Shown: positions 52,101-61,100 of the stretch, piece after piece | Position numbering within the stretch: the stretch's first letter is position 1 | How the letters are laid out: the number at the start of each line of letters is the position of its first letter | Source: Variovorax paradoxus | GTDB taxonomy: Bacteria; Pseudomonadota; Gammaproteobacteria; Burkholderiales; Burkholderiaceae_C | Length of the DNA stretch: 64,000 nucleotides | Assembly (NCBI RefSeq): GCF_024734665.1 | Contig: NZ_CP102931.1 | Span: 5,950,001-6,014,000 of the forward strand | Direction: 5' to 3' | Translations under genes and position numbers: made by a program | Notes under the pieces: generated by a model | What the model saw: only the letters and a program-made list of their open reading frames with translations | What the model was told of the DNA's origin: nothing | The model's database searches: none

Positions 52101-55100
52101 GTGCTTCCCGACCTGAAGATGCCTTGTTGCGGGTCGTTGTTGTCGGTGTAGGTTGCGATCGCCACCGTCTGTGGTGGTGGGGTTGTGTCCACCCCGAGCG
52201 TGAAGGCGCTCGAAGCCGTGCCCTGATTGCCTGCCGCATCGGCCACCACCGCCGTGTAGGTGTGCGTGGTGCCATCGGCCAGCGCCGGGAGGGCGAAGGT
52301 CCAGCTCGTGCCAGTCACCGTGGCGGTGCCCAGCAGCGTCGTACCCTCGTAGATCCGCACCGCTTCGGTCGCACCGATGGCGGCGCTCAGCGTGCCATTG
52401 AGTACCGGCGTGGTGTCGTCGGTGCTCGTGCCGCTGGCATAGTCGCCCCGGTTCGCTCCGGCGTCGTCGGTGTACGTAACGATGCTTGCCGTCTGCGGCG
52501 GCGGGGTCGTGCTCACGGTCAGCGAGAAGTTGTTGGAGGCAGCGCCGGCATTGCCGGCCGCATCCATGACCCTGGCCGCGTAGGTATACGTCGAGCCGGT
52601 CGAGAGGCCTGCATCCTCGAAGGTCCAGGCCGTGCCGGTCACCTTCGCGATGCCGACGTGCACGCCGTTGCGGAACACGTGCAGCTGTTCGGTGCCGCTG
52701 AGCGCCGCCGAGAGCGTGCCCTCAAGCATCGGCGTGTCGTCGTTCGTGCTGCCGTTGGCCGGGATGTCGCCCGAGACTGGGTCGACGTTGTCGATGGCGC
52801 GGACCAGTGTCACCGTCTGCGTCGGCGCGGTGGTGTCGATGCGGATGGCGTAGGCGTTGGAGTCGCCCCCCGCATTGGAAGCCGCATCCTGGATGCGGGC
52901 GGTGTAGACGTAGGTGGCGCCGGCAGCCAGGCCGCTGTCTGCATAGGTCCAGTGCGTCGCGTCCGTCATGGTCGCGGTGCCGACCACCACGCCGTCGCGC
53001 AGCACGACGACCTTCTCGCCTGCCTGCAGCGCTGCCGTGATCGAGCCCGTGACCTGCGGCGTCGTGTCGTTGGTTTCGCCGTTGTTGGCCACGGTGCCTT
53101 GCTGCGGATCGACATCGTCGGTCACCGCCGTGATCGTGGCGGTGGTGGACGAGCCGTTGGTCTTCAGCGTGATGGCATAGGGCGATGAGGCCGCACCGGC
53201 ATTGCCGGCGGCATCTTCGACCTGGGCGGTGTAGCTGTAGCTCGACGCGTCGGCGAGGCCAGTGGTGTCGGTGAAGGACCAGCTGGTTCCCGTGACCGAC
53301 GCATTGCCGACCTTCGCGCCATTGCGATAGACAACGACCACTTCGTTGCCGCCCAGGCCGGCCGACAGCGCGCCTCGCAGCTCGGGCTGCGAGTCGTTGG
53401 TGGTGCCGCCGTTGGCGACGTTGCCCTGGACCGGATCGGCGTTGTCGAAGACGGTCGAGATCGTCACCGTTTGCGGCGGCGCCGAGGCGTCGATGGTGAT
53501 GGCGTAGCCGCCCGAGATCGCGCCGCGGTTGCCCGCCACATCCTCGACGCGCGCGGTGTAGCTGTAGGTCTGGCCGTTGGCCAGGCCCGTGTCGTTGAAG
53601 ATCCAGTGGATTGCGTCGGTCATCGTCGCGGTGCCGACCACCGTGCCATCGCGCAGCACCACCACCGTCTCGCCGGCGTTCAGCGCGGCCGAGATGGTGC
53701 CCGCCACTTGCGGCGTGAGGTCGTTGGTGTAGCCGTTGTTCGCCACCGCGCCCTGCAGCGGATCGAGGTTGTCGTTGACCGCGGTCACGACTGTCGATTG
53801 AGACGGCGCAATGGTGTCGACCGTGAAGGCCAGCGGCGTCGATTGCGGACCTTCGTTGCCGGCCGCGTCGACGTTGCTCACCGTCAGGCTGTGTGCGCCG
53901 TCGGCCAGCGTGGGCGTGAACGTCCACTTGCCGGCGGCATCTGCCGTGGCAGTGCCGATCAGAGCGCCGTTGTCGTAGACCTTGACGGTGCCGTTCGGCT
54001 CCGCGCCCGAACCCTTCAGCTCGGGCTGGGTGTCGTTGGTCTTTCCGCCCGACGTGATCGGCCCAGTGACGGGCGCCACGTCGTCCACAACGCCGTCGAT
54101 CGAAGGCGGCGCCGTGGGCGCGGTCTGGTCGACGGTGAGCGTGAAGACAGCCGAAGCACCACCCTGGTTGCCCGCCGCGTCTTCGACGCGAGCGGTGTAG
54201 CTGTAGCTGCTGCCGTTGACGAGGCCGCCGTCCTGGAAGGTCCAGGTCGCGGCACCGGTCACGGTGGCTGCACCGAGGCGGATGCCGTCGCGATAGATAG
54301 CCACCACCTCACCCACGCCGAGCGTGCCCGCGAAGGTGCCATTGAGCAGCGGCATGGTGTCGTTGGTCGTGCTGCCCGACGCGAAGATGCCTTGCTGCGG
54401 GTCCTGGTTGTCGGTGTAGCTTGTGATTGCCGCGGACTGCGTCGGTGGGGTCGTGTCCACCGTGAGCGTAAAGCGGTCGGAGGCCGTGCCTTCGTTGCCG
54501 GCGGCATCGGTCACCACGGCCGTGTAGGTGTGGGTGCTTCCGCCCACCAGTGCCGGCGTGGCGAAGGTCCAGCGCGTGCCGGTCACCGTAGCGGTGCCCA
54601 GCAGCGTCGTGCCCTCATAGATGCGCACCGCGTCGGTTGCTCCGATGGCTGCGCTCAGCGTGCCGTTGAGTACCGGGGTGGTGTCGTCAGTGCTTGTGCC
54701 GCTGGCATAGTCGCCACGGTTCGCTCCGGCATCGTCGGTGTACGTGACGATGCTGGGCGTCTGCGCTGGCGCGCTCGTGCTCACGGTCAGCGAGAAGCTG
54801 TTCGAAGCCGTGCCCTGGTTGCCCGCTGCGTCAGCCACGACCGCCGTGTAGGTGTGGGTGCTGCCGCTGGCCAGCGCCGGGGTGGCGAAGGTCCAGTTGG
54901 TGCCCGTCACGGTGGCGGTGCCCAGCAGTGTCGTGCCTTCGTAGATTCGCACCACGTCGGTCACGCCGATGGCTGCATTCAGCGTGCCGTTGAGTACAGG
55001 CGTGGTGTCGTCGGTGCTCGTGCCGCTGGCAAAGTCGCCCTTGTTCGTGCCGGCGTTGTCGGTGTATGTGGCAATGGTCGCGATCTGCACCGGCGCCGTG

Positions 55101-58100
55101 GTGTCCACGGTCAGCGAGAAGGCCGGCGAGGCCGCGCCTTCGTTACCTGCCGCGTCGGCAATTGCCGCCGTGTAGGTGTGGGCGCTGCCGCTGGTCAGTG
55201 CCGGCAGGTCGAAGCTCCAGTTCGTGCCGGTCACCGTGGCGGTGCCCAGCAGCGTCGTGCCCTCGTAGATTCGCACCACGTCGGTTGCGCCGATGGCTGC
55301 ATTCAGCGTGCCGTTGAGTACCGGCGTGGTGTCGTCGGTGCTCGTGCCGCTGGCAAAGTCACCCTTGTTCGTGCCGAAGTTGTCGGTGTACGAGACGATG
55401 GTCGCGGCCTGCGGCGGCGGCGTGGTGTCCACCGTCAGCGAGAAGACCGCCGAGGTGGTGCCCTTATTGCCTGCTGCGTCGGCAATCGCCGCCGTGTAGG
55501 TGTGGGCACTGCCGTTGGCCAGCGCCGGCGTGGCGAAGGTCCACGCGGCATTTGTCACGGTAGCCGTGCCCAGCAGCACAGTGCCTTCGTAGATCTGCAC
55601 GACGTCGCCGGTCTTCAGGCCATCGACCGTGCCCTTGAGCACTGGAGTCGTGTCGTTCGTGCTGGTCCCGCTGCCGTATTCGCCGGTGTTGGGCGCAACG
55701 TCGTCGGTGTAGGCGGTGATGGCCACGGCGTTGTCGGTAGTCGGTCCGCTGTTGTCGATGACCACGACTTGCGAGATCGCCGGGGTCGCGTTGCCTGCCG
55801 CGTCCACCACGCGTGTCAGGAACGTATGGCTGCCATCGGGCAGCGAGGTGGCCGTGTTGTCGTACTGGTAGGTGTTGCCGCCGGTCGGCGTGGCGTTGTT
55901 CCAGGTCTTGCCGTTGTCCAGCGAGATCTGCACCGTGGCGCCTGCTTCCATTGCCGAATCGATCGTGACCGTTGCCACAAGGGTGCGGTCGCTGGTGACG
56001 AAGTCGCTATTGCTCGTGCCGGTGTCGGTGCTGATCGCGCCGAGCGTGGCCTTGATTGCGGGCGCCGTGGTGTCCACGTTGATCACGAAGTCGCCCGACG
56101 GCTTGCTCTCGTTGCCTACCGGGTCGATGGCTGTGGCGGTGAGCCGGTGTGCTCCCTCGGTCAGCGGCGTGGTCGGCGTGAAGCTCCAGCTGCCGTCGGC
56201 CTTCACCGTCGTGCTGCCGATGGCGCTGCCGATGGCGCTGCCGTTGTCGTAGACCTGGATGACGTCGCCCGGCGTCGCACTGCTGCCGGTGAGCGTGGGC
56301 GTGGTGTCGTCGCTGGCGCCGCCGTTGGCGAGCGGGCCCTGCACCGAGCCGACGTCGTCCGTGGCTGCGCCGATGGCCGGCACGTTCGGCGCGCTCGTGT
56401 CGATGGTCAGCGCGAGGCTGGCTTCGCCATTCTTGCCCGCGGCGTTCACTGCGGTGGCGGTGTAGTTGTGAGCACCCTCGCCCTGCACCGGCAGCGTGAG
56501 GCTCCAGTTGCCGTTGGCATCCGCCGTGGTGGAGCCGAGAAGGGCCGAACCTTCCTTGACGGTCACGGCGGCACCGGGCGTGGCCGTGCCCACGAGCGTC
56601 GGCGTGGTGTCGTCGGTGGACGCGCCGGAGGCGAGGTTGCCTTGCTTGCTGCCCTTGTCGTCCAGCGCCTGGACGATGCTGACGACGACATCCGTGGTGT
56701 CGACCTTGAAGTCCAGCGGCGCGCTGGCAACGCTGGTGTTGCCAGCGGCGTCGGTGAGCGTGTGCGTGATGCTGCGCGCGCCCTGGCCCAGCGGCGTGCT
56801 GGGCGTGAAGCTCCAGCTGCCATCGGCCTTGACGGTGGCACTGCCGAGGAGAGTGGCGCCGTCGTACACCCTGACGGTGTCGCCGGCCGTGGCTCCGCTG
56901 CCGCCGAAGGTTGGCGAGGCGTCGTCGGTACTGCCGCCAGCCACGATCGGACCGGTGACTGCGCCCTGGTCGTCCGTGGCCACGACCACGCCCGGAGTAG
57001 CTGGTGCCGTGGTGTCGAGCACGATCGGGTAGGCGCCCGTGGCCGGGCTGGTCTGGCCCGCGCCGTCGACCGCAACGGCGCTCAGGTTCTTCAAGCCATC
57101 GCCACCCAGGGGGCTGGTGGTCACGCTCCACGTGCCGTTGGCGGCCACGCTGGCCGATCCGACGGGCACGCCGTCGGCGCGCACGATCACGACCGTACCG
57201 GCCGTGCCGGTGCCGTTCAGCGTGAGGGTGGTGTCGTCGGTGCTGGCGTCCCGGGCAACGCTGCCGCTCACGCTACCCTTGTCATCGCTCACACCGGTGA
57301 TCGCCGGTGCAGCGGGCGCATCGCCCAGCACGGTGAAGGTCGATGCAGGCGTGATGGCGCTGACGTTGCCTGCAGCATCCACAGCCTGCGCGGTGAGGCT
57401 GTGCGGGCCCGTGTCCAAGGGCAGCGCGGGCTCGAAGCGCCAGCTGCCATCGGCATTCATTGCCGTGTTGCCGATCAGCTTGCCGTTGTCGTAGACGTTG
57501 ATGCTCGACACCTGCGTGGCGTCTGCCTTGCCGGTGTACACCGGCTTGCTGTCGTCGGTCTGCGCACCAGTGGCGATGGGGCCTGTTAAGGCACCCACGT
57601 CGTCCAGCACCTGGATCAGAGACGGGTCCAGCGCTGCGGGCGCCGTGATGTCCACGTTGAGCGTGAAGGCGCCCGAACGCGGGCTCTCGTTGCCGGCCGG
57701 ATCGGTCAGCGTGTAGCTGAGCTGATGCGTGCCCTCGCCGAGCGGGTTGGTCGGCGTCAGCGTGCCGGTGGCCGGGTCATAGGCTGCCGCGACCTTGGTG
57801 CCGTCGACATACAGTGACGGTGTCGAGCCAGCCGGAGCCGTGCCGATATTGATGCCGGGCGTGGTGTCGTCGGAGATCCCTGCGACGCTCGCCGGATTCC
57901 TGATCGCGCCAGCATCGTCGGCATAGCTCGTCGCGGCTGCCGGAGCAGCCGGAGCGGTCGTGTCGACGGTGATGGCGAGTGCCGGTGACGGCTTGCTCTC
58001 GTTGCCGGCCGCATCGGTCAGCGTGTAGCTGATCTGATGTGCGCCCTCGCCCAGGGGGGTGGTTGGCGTCAGCGTGCCGGCGGCCAGGTCATAGGTCGCG

Positions 58101-61100
58101 TCGACCTTCGTGCCATCGACATAGAGCGATGGTGTCGAGCCAGCCGGAACCGCGCCGATGTTGATACCGGGCGTGGTGTCGTCGGTGGTCGCGGCCGTGC
58201 TTGCCGGGTTCCTGATCGCACCGGCATCGTCGGCATAGCCCGTCGCGGCAGCCGGAGTGGCGGGCGCGGTCGTGTCGACGGTGATGGCGAGCGACGGTGA
58301 TTGTTTGCTCTCGTTGCCGGCCGGGTCGGTCAGCGTGTAGCTGAGCTGGTGCGTGCCCTCGCCGAGCGGGTTTGCCGGCGTCAGCGTGCCAGTGGCCGGG
58401 TCATAGGTCGCGGCAACCTTGGCGCCGTCGACATACAGCGATGGCGTCAAGCCGGCCGTAAGCGTGCCGATGTTGATACCGGGCGTGGTGTCGTCCGTGG
58501 TCCTGGCGACGCTCGCCGGGTTCTTGACCGCACCAGCATCGTCGGCATAGCTCGTCGCAGCTGCCGGAGCGGCCGGAGCAGTCGTGTCCACGTTGATCGC
58601 AAAGTCGCCCGAGGGCCTGCTCTCGTTGCCTACCGGATCGATGGCCGTGGCGGTGAGCCGATGCGCACCCTCGGCCAGTGGCGTGGTCGGCGTGAAGCTC
58701 CAGCTGCCGTCGGCCTTGACTGTCGTGCTGCCGATGGCGCTTCCGTTGTCGTAGACCCTGATGACGTCGCCCGGCGTCGCGCCGATGCCGGTAAGCGTGG
58801 GCGTGGTGTCGTCGGTGGCGCCGCCGCTCGCAAGCGGACTTTGCACCGCGCCGACATCGTCCGTGGCTGCGCCGATGGCCGGCACGCTTGGCGCGCTCGT
58901 GTCGAAGGTCAGCTCAACGGTGGCCTCGCCGTTCTTGCCGGCCGCGTTTACCGCAGTGGCCGTGTACTTGTGCGCTCCCTCGCTCTGCTCCGGCAGTGTG
59001 AGGCGCCAGTTGCCGTTGGCATCCGCCGCGGTGGAGCCGAGAAGGACAGTGCCTTCCTTGACAGTCACGACGGCGCCGGCCGTGGCCGTACCCACGAGCG
59101 TCGGCGTGGTGTCGTCGGTAAGCGAACCAGAGGCGAGATTGCCTTGCCTGCTGCCCTTGTCGTCCAGCGCCTGGGCGATGCTGACGACGACATCCGTGGT
59201 GTCGACCTTGAAGTCCAGCGGCGCGCTGGCGACGCTGGTGTTGCCCGCGGCGTCGGTGACCGTCTGCGTGATGCTGTGCGCACCCTGGCTCAGCGGTGTG
59301 CTGGGCGTGAAGCTCCAGCTGCCGTCCGCCTTCACCGTCGTGCTGCCGATGGCGCTGCCGTTGTCGTAGACCTGGATGACGTCGCCCGGCGTCGCACCGC
59401 TGCCGGTGAAGGTGGGCGTAGTGTCGTCGCTGGTGCCGCCGCTTGCGAGCGGGCCTTGCACCGAGCCGATGTCGTCCGTGGCCACGACCACGCCCGGGGC
59501 GGGCGGCGGCGTGGTGTCGAGCACGATCGGGTAGATGCCCGTGGCCGGGCTGGCCTGACCTGCGCCGTCGACCGCGACAGCGCTCAGGTTCTTCACGCCA
59601 TCGCCGCCCAGGGGGCTGGTGGTCACGCTCCACGTGCCGTTGGCCGCCACGCTGGCCGATCCGACGGGCACGCCGTCGGCGCGCACGATCACGACCGTAC
59701 CGGCCGTGCCGGTGCCGTTCAGCGTGAGGGTGGTGTCGTCGGTGCTGGCGTTCTGGGCAACGCTGCCGCTCACGCTACCCTTGTCATCGCTCACACCGGT
59801 GATTGCCGGTGCAGCGGGCGCGTCGCCCAGCACGGTGAAGGTCGATGCGGGCGTGATGGCGCTGACGTTGCCTGCCGCATCCACTGCTTGCGCGGTAAGG
59901 CTGTGTGGGCCCGTGGCCAAGGGCAGCGCGGGCTCGAAGCGCCAGCTGCCGTCGGCATTCACTGCCGTGCTGCCGATCAGCTTGCCGTTGTCGTAGACAT
60001 TGACACTCGACACCTGCGCGGGGTCGGCCTTGCCGACGTACGCCGGCTTGCTGTCGTCGGTCTGCGCACCGGCGGCGATAGGGCCCGTTACGGCGCCCAC
60101 GTCGTCCAGCACCTGTATCTTGGAAGCATCGAGCGCCGAGGGCGCCGTGGTGTCCACGGTGACCGCGAGCGAGCCCGAAGGCGGGCTCTCGTTGCCGGCC
60201 GGATCGGTCAGCGTGTAGCTGATCCGGTGCGCGCCCTCTCCGAGCGGGTTGGTCGGCGTCAGCGTGCCGGTGGCCGGGTCGTAGGTCGCGGCGACCTTGG
60301 TGCCGTCGACATACAGCGACGGTGTCGAGCCGGCCGGAACCGTGCCGATGTTGAGTCCGGGCGTGGTGTCGTCGGTGGTCGCGGCAACGCTCTTCGGGTC
60401 CTTGACCGCACCGACGTCGTCGGCATAGCCCGTCGCGGCGGCTGGTGCGGCCGGAGCGGTCGTGTCGACGGTGATGGCAAGTGCGGGTGACGGCTTGCTC
60501 TCGTTGCCAGCAGCATCGGTCAGCGTGTAGCCGAGCTGATGCGCGCCCTCGGCCAAAGGCGTGGCCGGAGTGAAGCTCCAGCTGCCGTCGGCCTTGACTG
60601 CCGTGCTGCCGATGGCGCTGCCGTTGTCGTAGACCTTGACGACATCGCCCGGCGTCGCGCCGCTGCCGGCGAGCGTGGGCAAGGTGTCATCCGTGGTGCT
60701 GCCGCTTGCGAGCGGGCCTTTCACCGAGCCGACGTCATCCGTGGCCGCGGCGATGGGCGGCACGTTCGGCGCGCTCGTGTCGACGGCAACGGCGAGTGCC
60801 GGCGACTGCCTGCTCTCGTTGCCGGCCGGATCGGTCAGCGTGTAGCTGAACTGGTGCGTGCCCTCGCCGAGCGGATTGGTCGGCGTCAGCGTGCCGGTGA
60901 GCGGGTCATAGGTTGCCGCGACCTTGACTCCGTCGATATACAGCGATGGCGTCGAGCCAGCAGCAAGCGTGCCGATGTTGATGCCGGGCGTGGCGTCGTC
61001 CGTGGTCTTTGCGACGCTCGCCGGGTTCTTGACTGCACCGGCGTCGTCGGCATAGCTGGTTACGGCTGCTGGAGCGGCCGGCGCGGTCGTGTCGACGTTG

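Noticed and set aside
48401..53188. A stop-free plus-strand frame of 1,595 codons antisense to the adhesin (also 53471-57589 and 58301-60490)
   Set aside because: It mirrors the repeat period of the adhesin, has biased composition rich in Arg, Val, Gly and His, contains no recognisable domain, and lacks a ribosome-binding site. It follows from GC-rich codons repeated without stop complements on the other strand.
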